This document shows, in pieces, positions 34,167-43,629 of a stretch of DNA of 64,000 bases. Source of the DNA: Clostridium sp. Lineage in GTDB: Bacteria > Cyanobacteriota > Vampirovibrionia > Gastranaerophilales > Gastranaerophilaceae. The notes below the pieces were generated by a model. That model saw nothing but the letters and a program-made list of their open reading frames with translations, ran no database searches and was not told the origin of the DNA. Numbering within the stretch: the first letter of the stretch is position 1; the number at the start of each line of letters is the position of its first letter. The DNA is taken from NCBI GenBank assembly GCA_018362895.1, contig JAHALR010000006.1:124001-188000 (forward strand). Direction: 5' to 3'. Both the position numbers and the translations under genes were made by a program.

Positions 34167-35192
34167 TTATCTGCAATCCGGCATGCGCATGGCTTTTCTT
34201 ACGCCTTGAAGCACTTTTTCCGCTTCTTCTCTTGCTTTTGCGTTGCCTTTTTTGATAATTTCATCCACGATTTCGGGATGTTCTTCGTAATATTTTCTTC
34301 TTTCACGAATCTCACGCAATTTTTCATTCATCAATGCGCCGAGTTCACGTTTGCAGTCCGCGCAGCCGCGTTTTCCCGCTATACATTCTTCTTGTACCTG
34401 TTTAACTTTTTCTTCATCAGCAAAAGCTTTCCAGTAAGAAAAAGCGACTTCACATTTGTCGGGATGCCCCGGGTCGTCTTTTCTTGCTCTGCTTCGGTCT
34501 GTTATGGCTTTCATAACTTTTTTTGCTGTTTCTTCTTCTGTATCTGAGATTTTTATGTCATTGTGGAAGGATTTGCCCATTTTTTGACCGTCAACACCTT
34601 TGAGCAAAGGTATTTCAGTGAGTTTGGGTTTTGCTTCTGTGAAAAAATCAGTTTTATAAATATTGTTGAAACGTCTTGCGATGTCTCTGGCTATTTCAAT
34701 GTGGGCAACCTGATCAATTCCGACAGGTACGTAGTCTACATTGAAGGTCATAATATCTGCTGCCATTAAAACAGGATAACCCATAAGCCCGTAGCTCACG
34801 TTCGGTTTGTTTTCACCTTCCGAGCGAATCATTTTTGCAAGGTCTTTTAGGGTCGGGTCTCTTTCCACCCAGTTTTGCGGAGTAATCATGCTCAAATAAA
34901 TGTGGAGCTCTGCTGTTTGAGGAACATGAGACTGGATATAAATATGTGCTTTTTCAGGATTAATTCCGGCAGCAAGCCAGTCAAGTACGACATTTCTGGT
35001 GTCTTCTTTGAGATTTTCCGTACAATCAAACTTTGTGGTCAGAGCGTGCCAGTCAGCCACAAAGAAAAAACATTCAAATTCTTCCTGAAGTTTTACCCAG
35101 TTTGTGAGTACTCCGAGGTAATGTCCGAGGTGAAGTCTGCCTGTGGGGCGCATTCCTGATACGATTCTGCCTTTTTTATTTGTGTCTGTCAT
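34167..35192 (-). CDS. trpS: tryptophanyl-tRNA synthetase
   Basis: 341 residues of a class I synthetase. HIGH-type motif HLGHYLG at 21-27 and KMSKS-type motif KMGKS in DGQKMGKSF at about 195. DYVPVGIDQVAHIEIARD is also conserved. First gene of the trpS-coaBC-nif3 run on the - strand. The C-terminal anticodon-binding helices include a Cys cluster (CADCKRE) common in one subgroup. Confidence 0.97.
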   Translation of the reverse strand: MTDTNKKGRIVSGMRPTGRLHLGHYLGVLTNWVKLQEEFECFFFVADWHALTTKFDCTENLKEDTRNVVLDWLAAGINPEKAHIYIQSHVPQTAELHIYLSMITPQNWVERDPTLKDLAKMIRSEGENKPNVSYGLMGYPVLMAADIMTFNVDYVPVGIDQVAHIEIARDIARRFNNIYKTDFFTEAKPKLTEIPLLKGVDGQKMGKSFHNDIKISDTEEETAKKVMKAITDRSRARKDDPGHPDKCEVAFSYWKAFADEEKVKQVQEECIAGKRGCADCKRELGALMNEKLREIRERRKYYEEHPEIVDEIIKKGNAKAREEAEKVLQGVRKAMRMPDCR

Positions 35193-35295
35193 TTTTGTTC
35201 CTTATCCTGATTTCTATTTAATTATATAACAAATATGTTGAGTTGTATTTTTGTATTTATCTAATAATATTAGTAAATACAAAAGGAGTTTTTTT

Positions 35296-36156
35296 ATGTT
35301 TGAAATAATTGAAAAATCGAATTTTCTTATACATCTTCTTCCTGATTTTTTGCATAACAAGTTTTTCGTCACGCTTTTGCATGTTTTGTTTTTTCTTATT
35401 GTTATCAGAATTGCAAACGCTTTTATCGAAAGACTTTTGGATAGATTGTGCAGATACAAGGATGATTATGAATTTAGAAAACAACTGGCAACTTTGAAGT
35501 CAATAATAAAATCAATAACAGATACAATAATAATTGCCTTTGCAATAATGTTTATCTTAAACAATCTGGGTATTGATATAAGACCTATACTTACGGCTGC
35601 CGGTGTTGTAGGTGTTGCTGTGGGTTTTGGTGCTCAGAGATTTTTCTCTGACATAATCACGGGTTTTTCTCTTCTTCTTGAAGGGCAGGTCAGAGTCGGT
35701 GATTTTGTTGAAATTTCGGGACATAAGGGTGTTGTTGAAAAAGCGGATATAAAGCTTGTTCAGCTTCGTGACCTTCAGGGTCGCGTCCATTACATAAGAA
35801 ACGGTATGATTGATATAGTCACAAATTATTCAAGAGAATATTCATATTACGTTTTTGATATAGGCGTTGCTTACAAAGAGGATATTGATAATGTAATCGG
35901 TGTGCTTGAGCAGCTTGATAAGGACTTTCGGGAAAATTCTAATTATAAAGACGAGATTCTTGCTCCTCTTGAGATTTTGGGGCTTGAAGAGTTCGGGGAT
36001 TCTGCTGTTGTAATTCGTGCAAGATACCGAACAAACCCGATAAAACAGTGGTATGTCGGAAGAGCTTTTAACAAGGAAATAAAGAAGAAATTTGATGAAC
36101 TCGGAATTGAAATTCCTTTCCCTCAAAGAACTTTGCATATAGAAAAAACGGAATGA
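35296..36156 (+). CDS. MscS family mechanosensitive channel
   Basis: 286 residues from the ATG at 35296, with AAAGGAG 8 nt upstream (an upstream ATG at 35251 lacks one). Two outer helices (about 25-45 and 72-95) precede the pore helix GVVGVAVGFGAQRFFSDIITG, then the beta domain with GDFVEISGHKGVVE and the alpha/beta C-terminal domain. Opens under membrane tension to release solutes on osmotic downshift. Followed 54 bp later by rsfS. Confidence 0.93.
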   Translation: MFEIIEKSNFLIHLLPDFLHNKFFVTLLHVLFFLIVIRIANAFIERLLDRLCRYKDDYEFRKQLATLKSIIKSITDTIIIAFAIMFILNNLGIDIRPILTAAGVVGVAVGFGAQRFFSDIITGFSLLLEGQVRVGDFVEISGHKGVVEKADIKLVQLRDLQGRVHYIRNGMIDIVTNYSREYSYYVFDIGVAYKEDIDNVIGVLEQLDKDFRENSNYKDEILAPLEILGLEEFGDSAVVIRARYRTNPIKQWYVGRAFNKEIKKKFDELGIEIPFPQRTLHIEKTE

Positions 36157-36210
36157 AATTTTTTCATGATAGAATAAATAGAGTCTAAAAAGAGAAAAAA
36201 GGAAGAAAAA

Positions 36211-36606
36211 TTGGCTGAAATTAGTTCATATAAACTGGCAAGCATTGCGGCAAGAATTCTTGATGACAAACTTGCAAAAGATATAACAATTTTGAATATA
36301 AGCAACGTGTCTGTACTTGCGGATTATTTTGTAATCTGTTCTGCTGACACAAATACACAGGTAAAAGCACTCACCGGTTATGTCAGAGACAGAATTAAAC
36401 ACCACTTTGACAGATTGCCGGCAGGTGAAGAAAATGACCTGAAAAACAGATGGAATCTTCTTGATTATGGTGATGTAATCGTGCATATTCTTCACAGAGA
36501 AGAACGTGAAATGTATGCAATTGAAAAATTCTGGTCTCACGCTCACAAGGTTGAAAGAGAAGAGTGGGAAGCTGAATCAAAAGAATATTCTCAATATGAA
36601 AACTAA
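36211..36606 (+). CDS. rsfS: ribosomal silencing factor RsfS
   Basis: 131 residues, TTG start with AGGAAG 5 nt upstream. The RsfS pattern is clear: DITILNISNVSVLADYFVI, then WNLLDYGDVIVHILHREEREMYAIEKFW. Binds L14 of the 50S subunit and blocks subunit joining when nutrients are short. Its TAA abuts the stop codon of the convergent M16 peptidase with no spacer, so no terminator separates them. Confidence 0.95.
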   Translation: MAEISSYKLASIAARILDDKLAKDITILNISNVSVLADYFVICSADTNTQVKALTGYVRDRIKHHFDRLPAGEENDLKNRWNLLDYGDVIVHILHREEREMYAIEKFWSHAHKVEREEWEAESKEYSQYEN

Positions 36607-39462
36607 CTATTCTGTTGGTTTTATAACAGAATTTTTCAGCGTATCTTCACTGGCGATAACAGTTGTTACAGCAGGTTTTGAGAAGATATATTTTGCTGCA
36701 TTTTGTATGTCGTCGGGTGTGATTGAGTCAATGAGTCTGAGTTTTTCTTCTGTTGCTTTGACTCCGTAGATGCTTTCTTTTGAGTCGCTGAGCACTGCTG
36801 TTTGTGATGCAGATGATTCAATCGAGTTCAGGAGTTTTGTTTTCATTCTCAATTTTGCACCATTAAGCTCTTCTTGAGAAACCTTCTCATTCATAATCTT
36901 TTGGAGGTGGTTTTTGAAACCGTTCAAAGATTTTTCAACGTTGTCATATTTTATGTCACCGGCTTCTTTGTCATCTGTTGTAGTTTTTATTCCGAGTGCG
37001 ATTATACCGGAATCTCCCATAAAATCGATGTCTGATTCAACACGGTAGGCGAGTTTTTGTTTTTCTCTAAGGTCGTTGAAAAGCCTTGAATAGGGGCCAT
37101 CACCGAGAATTGTGTTCATCAGATAGAAGGTCATGTGATCTTTGGGGTTGTGGTTTGTTTTGAATTTGAAAGCCTGAACAATATCAGCCTGTTTTACAGG
37201 CAGTGATTTTGTGATGACTTTGTCTTTTTCTAATTCTGAGTAAAGTGGGAAATAGCCTATTTTGAAAGGTTTGAAGGTGTTTAACCCTGTTGAAAGTTTG
37301 TTCAGGACAGACTTTTCAACCTCTGAATTTTTTTCAAACGGTGCAGTGACAACTGCTTTTGCCATAGAGTTGTTTTTCAGGTAATCAAACAATCCTTGTA
37401 CTTCTTCCAGCGTGATACTGTCAATCGATTTCAGGGCTTCTTCTCTTGAAGCTGTCTGTGGTCTGTTGGGGAAAAGTTTTTCCAAAGACAAATCCATTGC
37501 GCTTGTTTCAGAGTTCATAAGTGATTCTTTGACGAGTTTTTTTGCAAAATTGAAGCTTTCGGGTGTCATTCTTGGTTCGGTGAAAACTTCTTTAATCGAG
37601 TCAAGTGCAGTGTTGAGGTCTTGAGAGAGCGACTGGCTGGAGGCGGATAAGCTTGAAAAACCGGCTGAAAAATTAAGATTCATTCCTGCTTTGTGGATTT
37701 TGTTGTAAAACTGGTCATAGTTTTTATTTTTTGACCCTTCTGTCAGAATGACCGACAGAATCAAGGGAACAGCCGGTTTTACGTTTGCCGGACCTTCTGC
37801 TTCAAGAGTAATGTTTGTGCAGGCAATGTCAGATGTGTTCGGGTTAAGGATAACCTCCATGTTGTTTGCGAGTTTGTATTGTTTTATTCTTTCCGTATCA
37901 AAGGTTTTATCTTCGATTCTGCCCTTAAAAGAGGTTAGGGCGGGTGACTTGTGCGAAACACCTTGAACAGACATTTTTTGAGAGAAGCCGGGGTTTGTTT
38001 TCAGATAGTTGTTCATCAGGTCAGAATTGCTTACAGATTCAGGGTGAACAACAGAGAGCGAAACTTTGTTAAGGTCAAGGTATTTTTTTGCAAACTCTGA
38101 AATATCTTGAGGAGTAATGCTTTCGAGAATAGGGATGTATTCAGAAATTTGAGAGTAGGTCATTTTAAGATATTTTTTGCTTATGTCGAGTTCTTCTTGA
38201 GAAAGCGGCTGATAAGCAAGTTTGTTGATTTCGTCATAGATTGTCTTGATTACTTTTTCTGTTTTTTCGGGAGATGCTTGTGCTGCAATGATAACGGCTT
38301 TTGGGTCCTGTGGTCTGTTGCCGACTCTTTCAATATTCATAGCGGCACTGCACTGTTGTTTGTTCAGTGATTTGCTGATTCTTGCACCTTTGTAGCCAAG
38401 CATTGAAGCCAGCAGCAATTCGAGCATAATTGTTTCTTTTGCATTATTGTTTTGAGGACCTGAAAAACCCATTACGATTGTGCTTGACTGTGCTTTGGGC
38501 ATTCTTAAGTCTGTGCGTACGGGAGTTTGAATCGGTTTGAATTCTTCATATTTTCTGTTTTCAACGGGAACTGATTTGAACTTGTTGAAATACTTTGCGA
38601 TTGTGTCTATTGCTGTTTTTTCGTCGACTTCACCTGTGACAACGGTTGTACAGTTGTCCGGTGTGTACCATAAGTTGTAATAGTCAAGTGTATCTTTGTT
38701 TGTCAGTTTATTTATGTTTGAAACGGAACCTGCTACAAGGTCGGGGGAGGTTGTGCTGATTTGGAAAAGATTTTTGATACAGCTATTCATCGCCATATTT
38801 TCGGGTCTGTCACCTACCATGCTGATTTCTGAGGTGACGGGGCCTTTTTCTTTTTCTATCATGTCTGAAGTGTGTGCCGGAGACTGGAGCATTTTTGATT
38901 GGATAGAAACAGACGTATCCCAGTCTTTGTCGTTCAAAAGCTGAGAAGAAATGTAGTAGTCTGTTTGGGAGAAGCCTGTTGAGGCATTTGTCATCGCACC
39001 CATGTCATTCACGATTTTGAAGAAATCACCGGCCTTGAGTCCGTCTGTTGTTCCGTTGAAGGCCATGTGTTCGTTGAAATGGCTGATTCCTCTTTTGTCG
39101 TCAGGTTCGTTCATTGAGCCTACGTTGAAGTAAGATTTCAGAACAGTCGGTCCTTTTTTGTTCAGGATAACGACTTTTTGACCGTTTGCCATTTTGTAGA
39201 ATTTGGCATTTTCACAGAAAGGAAGCTCAATTTCGCCTATATATTTGTAAGGCATAGGTGCCTGTGCAAGGTTTTGAGCTTTGAGTGCTTCAGCCGCAGC
39301 TGTTCCGTTTGTTTGTGAAGCAGCGCTTGAGACTTTCGGTTCAACATCGTGAGCCTCCGTCTGTGTCGGCGCCGTCTGAGAGAGCGGATTTTGTGCGGCA
39401 AAGTTTTTATGCACAGGCACTTTATTAAAATTGTTTTGTAAATTAAGAATGCTTAATTTCAT
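36607..39462 (-). CDS. M16 family zinc peptidase (two-domain, pitrilysin-type)
   Basis: 951 residues from the ATG at 39462 (a GTG at 39477 is also open). A 70-residue Ala/Gln/Thr-rich N-terminus precedes the first M16 domain with the inverted zinc motif HFNEH (about 128-132) and a downstream acidic EISMVGDRPENM. A second, non-catalytic M16 half occupies about 510-930. Members degrade peptides or process proteins. Unusually there is no recognisable signal peptide; many bacterial M16 proteins are periplasmic. The N-terminus begins MKLSILNLQNNF and reads like the tag of the following hypothetical (MKITSVKNAYIPSFKA). Confidence 0.9.
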   Translation of the reverse strand: MKLSILNLQNNFNKVPVHKNFAAQNPLSQTAPTQTEAHDVEPKVSSAASQTNGTAAAEALKAQNLAQAPMPYKYIGEIELPFCENAKFYKMANGQKVVILNKKGPTVLKSYFNVGSMNEPDDKRGISHFNEHMAFNGTTDGLKAGDFFKIVNDMGAMTNASTGFSQTDYYISSQLLNDKDWDTSVSIQSKMLQSPAHTSDMIEKEKGPVTSEISMVGDRPENMAMNSCIKNLFQISTTSPDLVAGSVSNINKLTNKDTLDYYNLWYTPDNCTTVVTGEVDEKTAIDTIAKYFNKFKSVPVENRKYEEFKPIQTPVRTDLRMPKAQSSTIVMGFSGPQNNNAKETIMLELLLASMLGYKGARISKSLNKQQCSAAMNIERVGNRPQDPKAVIIAAQASPEKTEKVIKTIYDEINKLAYQPLSQEELDISKKYLKMTYSQISEYIPILESITPQDISEFAKKYLDLNKVSLSVVHPESVSNSDLMNNYLKTNPGFSQKMSVQGVSHKSPALTSFKGRIEDKTFDTERIKQYKLANNMEVILNPNTSDIACTNITLEAEGPANVKPAVPLILSVILTEGSKNKNYDQFYNKIHKAGMNLNFSAGFSSLSASSQSLSQDLNTALDSIKEVFTEPRMTPESFNFAKKLVKESLMNSETSAMDLSLEKLFPNRPQTASREEALKSIDSITLEEVQGLFDYLKNNSMAKAVVTAPFEKNSEVEKSVLNKLSTGLNTFKPFKIGYFPLYSELEKDKVITKSLPVKQADIVQAFKFKTNHNPKDHMTFYLMNTILGDGPYSRLFNDLREKQKLAYRVESDIDFMGDSGIIALGIKTTTDDKEAGDIKYDNVEKSLNGFKNHLQKIMNEKVSQEELNGAKLRMKTKLLNSIESSASQTAVLSDSKESIYGVKATEEKLRLIDSITPDDIQNAAKYIFSKPAVTTVIASEDTLKNSVIKPTE

Positions 39463-39598
39463 AGACCCTTGAAACACTTCCTTGTTTTCTTAAAGTTCCG
39501 GCAATATTAAAAATTAACACCCTGACATATCATGTTTTATAAATCTTAACAAAAACATGTGTGATTTAAAATTTATTGAAGAAAAAGGCTTGCTCTGA

Positions 39599-40141
39599 TT
39601 AACGCTTCTGGCCTAAATCGCTGCAACTAAGCGCTAAAAATGCCAGCTTTGCCGCTCTTTTGACTGATGGTGTTTCTTCTTCACATGACATTTGCCAGAA
39701 CGGATTTGTGGATTTTTCTCTTTCTACTGCAATTTCAGAACGCCACAGTCTTTCCTGTGCCTCATCGTCAGGAACATATCTTCCGAAAAGCTGTCTGCTT
39801 TCAACTGATGACGGGTCGGATATTTTTGTCAACCCGTAAAGTGCTCTGTTCATTCCTCTTTTATATGAACGGTCTCCTTTTTCAACACCTGCTGTTATGA
39901 ATTTTGATTGGCGTTCTTTTGGGTCTTCGATTTCAACAACAATTCTGTCTCCGTCTTCTTTTAGTCTGAGTTTTGTTGTTTCATCTTCTGCTTCGAGTGA
40001 TTTTTGTGCAATCAAAAGTTCATCAAAATCTCCATTGTCAGCATTAATGAGTTTTTTTGCGAATTTTTCAAGATTATCGTCATAAACAAAACGGGCTTTA
40101 AAGCTCGGTATATAAGCATTTTTTACAGATGTAATTTTCAT
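39599..40141 (-). CDS. hypothetical protein with an N-terminal PSFKA tag
   Basis: 180 residues, no family recognised. The N-terminus MKITSVKNAYIPSFKARF is followed by a charged, mostly helical body with no membrane segment. A central stretch (RIVVEIEDPKERQSKF) may be a short beta unit. The stop lies 121 bp upstream of the start region of the M16 gene, and both are on the - strand. The tag resembles N-termini I associate with proteins of this lineage, but I cannot verify that here. Confidence 0.7.
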   Translation of the reverse strand: MKITSVKNAYIPSFKARFVYDDNLEKFAKKLINADNGDFDELLIAQKSLEAEDETTKLRLKEDGDRIVVEIEDPKERQSKFITAGVEKGDRSYKRGMNRALYGLTKISDPSSVESRQLFGRYVPDDEAQERLWRSEIAVEREKSTNPFWQMSCEEETPSVKRAAKLAFLALSCSDLGQKR

Positions 40142-40176
40142 TAATGTCTCCTTGGTGTAAAAATTTCGACGGGGGA

Positions 40177-41319
40177 TTATTTTGCTGTTTGTTCAGCGAG
40201 TTTTTGTTCTTTTCTTCTTTTACGTCTTCTCATAAGGTCGACAAATGCCTCAAGACGTGTGATATATCCGGCTTTTCCTGATTGTTCGTCCATGATAAGA
40301 GGCAAAATCGGAATGTCACAGTTTTCTCTCATTGCGGGGAAGAAGTTTTGTGACATAATTTCAGGCATGCAGGTGAACGGACTGATGTGGATGATTCCGT
40401 CTTTTCCGTTTTCATTTGCAAAAATAATATCAGAAACGCACTCAAGAGAGTCTCCGCCTATATCTCTTCTGAGGTAAGGTTTTGCAAGACGGATTGCGCG
40501 TTCGAGGTGAGTTTCGCCTTTTACAAACATTTTCGGGATAATTGCATCTTTTAAGAAGCTTGAAATAGTCAGTGTTCTTCTTGTTTCGACACCCATTCTG
40601 CCCAGCTCTCTTTCGATGTTCTGGTTTGAGAACGGGTCTTGGACCATATAAATTTCACCTGTCAAATCTACATATAAAATCTCTCTGTTGGGATCGATTT
40701 CAATTTTTTTCATTTCAGCAGCAGCAAGTTTTTCTGCTTTTTTTAGGTCTTTTGTGTGGTTTGCTTCATAAATAAGTTTCATTCCGCTTTTGAAAGCACG
40801 TTCTGCGGAGCCTGTTTTTACTTCTCTTGCACGATAGTATGCAAGGAGGTTCTCCATTCTGTCAGCAGCAAAAACTTTTCTGAACGCAAATATAATCGCT
40901 CTGATAATTGTTATTGGATTTTTTACACCGGTTAATTCTGTCAGGAATCTGAACATTCCTTTGATTCCGTCATAAAGCTGGAGTTCGACGTAGTTTGCAT
41001 GATAACCCATGTCCTCAAGGGTGTTTTGGATACCTGCTCCGTATTCACCAAGACGACAGATTCCGGGTGAAGAAATCATTGCCACATAGTCGGCTCCGCC
41101 TTCGATTGCTTCGATGAAGTTTCCGAGGATGAGTTTGTATGGCAGACAGATTGACTCGGGGCTGTTTTTTGTACCCAGAGACAGGGTTCTTTTGCTTGAA
41201 TAAGGCGGAATATAAGGTTCCACGCCGAGTCTTCTCAGTGCTGAGCCCCATGCAACATAAATATTTCCCATGTGAGGGAATGCTACTTTAATTTTTTCTT
41301 TTTTATTTTTTTCTGCCAT
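40177..41319 (-). CDS. HgdB/BcrC-like (CoA-dehydratase activase-related) protein
   Basis: 380 residues resembling the DUF2229/COG3581 group related to 2-hydroxyacyl-CoA dehydratase components. Three cysteines fit a cluster site: Cys58 (SICLPYK), Cys88 (GICRLGEYG) and a later one in PFTCMPEIM at about 336. The opening VAFPHMGNIYVAWGSALRRLG is typical of the group. Function of the stand-alone proteins is not settled. The basic C-terminus RRRKRRKEQK is unusual. It lies between a hypothetical gene and flhB; no dehydratase subunits are nearby. Confidence 0.75.
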   Translation of the reverse strand: MAEKNKKEKIKVAFPHMGNIYVAWGSALRRLGVEPYIPPYSSKRTLSLGTKNSPESICLPYKLILGNFIEAIEGGADYVAMISSPGICRLGEYGAGIQNTLEDMGYHANYVELQLYDGIKGMFRFLTELTGVKNPITIIRAIIFAFRKVFAADRMENLLAYYRAREVKTGSAERAFKSGMKLIYEANHTKDLKKAEKLAAAEMKKIEIDPNREILYVDLTGEIYMVQDPFSNQNIERELGRMGVETRRTLTISSFLKDAIIPKMFVKGETHLERAIRLAKPYLRRDIGGDSLECVSDIIFANENGKDGIIHISPFTCMPEIMSQNFFPAMRENCDIPILPLIMDEQSGKAGYITRLEAFVDLMRRRKRRKEQKLAEQTAK

Positions 41320-41401
41320 TTTCTTTTTTATCCAAATCTAGTATTCATATTCATTATAGCTAAAGGACAGAGTTTTAGCACAGAATATTTACAAAGATTA
41401 A

Positions 41402-42511
41402 TTATTTTTGCACAGGTGCATTCGGATTGTGGATATGTGCCTGCGGGGGACCGTTTTTGCCGTATACAAATGCAAGAATTTCGGCAACTGCCACATAAAG
41501 CTCAGCAGGAATCGCCTGATCAACTTTTACAAGTTTATAAAGCGAGCGTGCGAGCGGTTTGTTTTCAACAATGGGGACATTGTTTGCTTTTGCGATTTCT
41601 CTGATTTTAAATGCCATGTAGTCCACGCCTTTTGCCACCACAACAGGTGCAGGGGCAATTGATTTGTCATATTTTAGTGCAACGGAAAAGTGTGTCGGGT
41701 TGGCTACAACTACGTCGGCGTTCGGGACCGCACTCATCATTTTTTGTTTTATGAACTGCATCTGAGCGGACTTGATTTTTGATTTGATAATCGGGTCCCC
41801 TTCCATGTTCTTCCATTCATCTTTTATTTCTTGTTTGGTCATTTTTATTGATTTGTTATATTCATAGTCCTGATATTTTTTGTCAATGAAGCCGATAATC
41901 AGCATAGCCACGCATATGTTGATGACCATCTGGGTTAAAATGCTTGCCAGAACAGCAAACGCTGTCGGGATATCCACGCCGAGAAGTCCGAGAATTTCGT
42001 CTTTTCTGCCCATTACCGTTGAAAAACCTACATATCCGACTATGCCCATTTTGAGGAAAGATTTTGTTATTTCTACCATATTCTTAGGCTCAAAAGGGTT
42101 CATCATTTTTTTCAGCCCCTGAACAATGCCTGAGGGGGTGAGTTTGTCACCTTTGGGCTTTATTTTTTCAAGAGAAAAAAGTGCACCAACCTGAATTCTT
42201 ATGGTTATTGCCGTAACTACCATAAGCCCGAGCATAAAAGGCAGGAGGATATCTCCTGTGATTTTTGCATAAGGTGCAAAAAGTGCGATTATGTCATCCA
42301 CCTGAATTTCATCGGGGTTGAGGTGTGTACAGGTGTAATAAAGCAGGTTTTGGAGCTTTTCCATAATTATCGGAGACAGCACAAACAAAAGCCCCACGCC
42401 GGTTATCATGCTCAAAGCAGAGGTCAAATCCTGACTTTTTGAGATATTCCCTTTTTTTCGCTCGTCCTCCCGCCGCTTGGGGGTCGCCTCTTCCGTTCTT
42501 TCGTCTGCCAT
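41402..42511 (-). CDS. flhB: flagellar export apparatus protein FlhB
   Basis: 369 residues. N-terminal ADERTEEATPKRREDERKKG, four membrane helices, and the self-cleavage motif NPTH at 271-274 followed by FSVALKYD. FlhB switches export from rod/hook to filament substrates. Last gene of the fliP-fliQ-fliR-flhB operon, 21 bp after fliR, with ribosome site AGGAAA. The intact NPTH argues for a working export system. A non-flagellar type III role is unlikely given the sequence type. Confidence 0.95.
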   Translation of the reverse strand: MADERTEEATPKRREDERKKGNISKSQDLTSALSMITGVGLLFVLSPIIMEKLQNLLYYTCTHLNPDEIQVDDIIALFAPYAKITGDILLPFMLGLMVVTAITIRIQVGALFSLEKIKPKGDKLTPSGIVQGLKKMMNPFEPKNMVEITKSFLKMGIVGYVGFSTVMGRKDEILGLLGVDIPTAFAVLASILTQMVINICVAMLIIGFIDKKYQDYEYNKSIKMTKQEIKDEWKNMEGDPIIKSKIKSAQMQFIKQKMMSAVPNADVVVANPTHFSVALKYDKSIAPAPVVVAKGVDYMAFKIREIAKANNVPIVENKPLARSLYKLVKVDQAIPAELYVAVAEILAFVYGKNGPPQAHIHNPNAPVQK

Positions 42512-42532
42512 TAATTTTTCCTGTTTTTATTT

Positions 42533-43327
42533 TTATATAAATATTTCCATTATTCCTTTGAGATAGGTTTCTGTTACCGTAATAAGATAGCTTACAGTCG
42601 GTGACAGGAACATCAAAAGCAATATCATTCCTACATATATTTTCAAAGGTATAGCAACCATGAATATGTTCATCTGCGGCATCATTTTTGACATAAAGCC
42701 CATGAGCACTTCTGATACAAACATAACACAGAATATGGGCAAAATCATGCTGATTCCGATAGAAAACATTTGTCCTGAAAGGTGAAGAACCTGTGAAACT
42801 ACTGCTGAGTTAAAAACAAAGTCAATTCCGGGCGGAAAACTTTGAAAACTTTTGTAAATTGAAGCAAAAAGCCACTGATGTGCATTCAAGCCGATAAAGA
42901 CCATTGCCATAATATAAGAATACATCTGAGAAACAACCTGTGTGCTTTCACCTGTTGTCGGATCAAGCACCTGGCTCATTGAAATTCCGATTTGTATGCT
43001 CACAAATTCACCCCCGATTTGAACGGCAGTAAATATCAAAGTTGCAATAAATCCGATTATATATCCGATTGCAAACTCTCTAAACAGGTATATTCCAAGC
43101 TCGGGTATGCTGTGAGGCACAACAAGATGAGCCGCAGCCGGAGAAGCTGCTACCATGGGAAACAAAATAAAAGCTACGAGTGCACAAAGCCAGATTTTTA
43201 CCTGTTCGGGGATTGGATAGGTGGAAATCAATGGCATTGAAAAAATCATACCGCTTATTCTTGTGAAAATTATCACAAAAATCACGATATTTGAAGGGGA
43301 TAACATTGTCAGAAGATTAGGCTCCAC
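42533..43327 (-). CDS. fliR: flagellar export apparatus protein FliR
   Basis: 264-residue polytopic protein, part of the FliP5-FliQ4-FliR1 export gate. The GEFVSIQIGISMSQVLDPTTG segment near 107-127 is diagnostic. The start is a GTG with GGGGT about 9 nt upstream. A later ATG (43306) is possible. Lies 15 bp after fliQ. Confidence 0.94.
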   Translation of the reverse strand: MEPNLLTMLSPSNIVIFVIIFTRISGMIFSMPLISTYPIPEQVKIWLCALVAFILFPMVAASPAAAHLVVPHSIPELGIYLFREFAIGYIIGFIATLIFTAVQIGGEFVSIQIGISMSQVLDPTTGESTQVVSQMYSYIMAMVFIGLNAHQWLFASIYKSFQSFPPGIDFVFNSAVVSQVLHLSGQMFSIGISMILPIFCVMFVSEVLMGFMSKMMPQMNIFMVAIPLKIYVGMILLLMFLSPTVSYLITVTETYLKGIMEIFI

Positions 43328-43342
43328 TCGCTTTTTACCCCG

Positions 43343-43612
43343 TTATTTAATCATAGTCTGAACGTATTCAAACATCTCTGTTGTGCGTGAAACAAACATG
43401 TTAAGCATCCATGGAAGAAGGATTATTAGCGTAAGAATCCCTGCAATAATCTTCGGAACGAAGGTCAAAGTTGCTTCTTGAATCTGGGTGACTGCTTGAA
43501 ACACACTGATTAAAAGCCCCACAACCATACTGACTATCAAAATCGGTGTGGACAATATTAATATTAATATGAGTACGTTTTGTGTAAGTGTTAAAAATAT
43601 GGAATCTTCCAT
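43343..43612 (-). CDS. fliQ: flagellar export apparatus protein FliQ
   Basis: 89 residues, two membrane helices (about 14-36 and 50-72) joined by a loop with AVTQIQEATLTFVPK, the family signature. Forms the lateral part of the export gate. Ribosome site AAGGAAA. 17 bp after fliP. Confidence 0.95.
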   Translation of the reverse strand: MEDSIFLTLTQNVLILILILSTPILIVSMVVGLLISVFQAVTQIQEATLTFVPKIIAGILTLIILLPWMLNMFVSRTTEMFEYVQTMIK

Positions 43613-43629
43613 TTATTTTCCTTTTTCAG

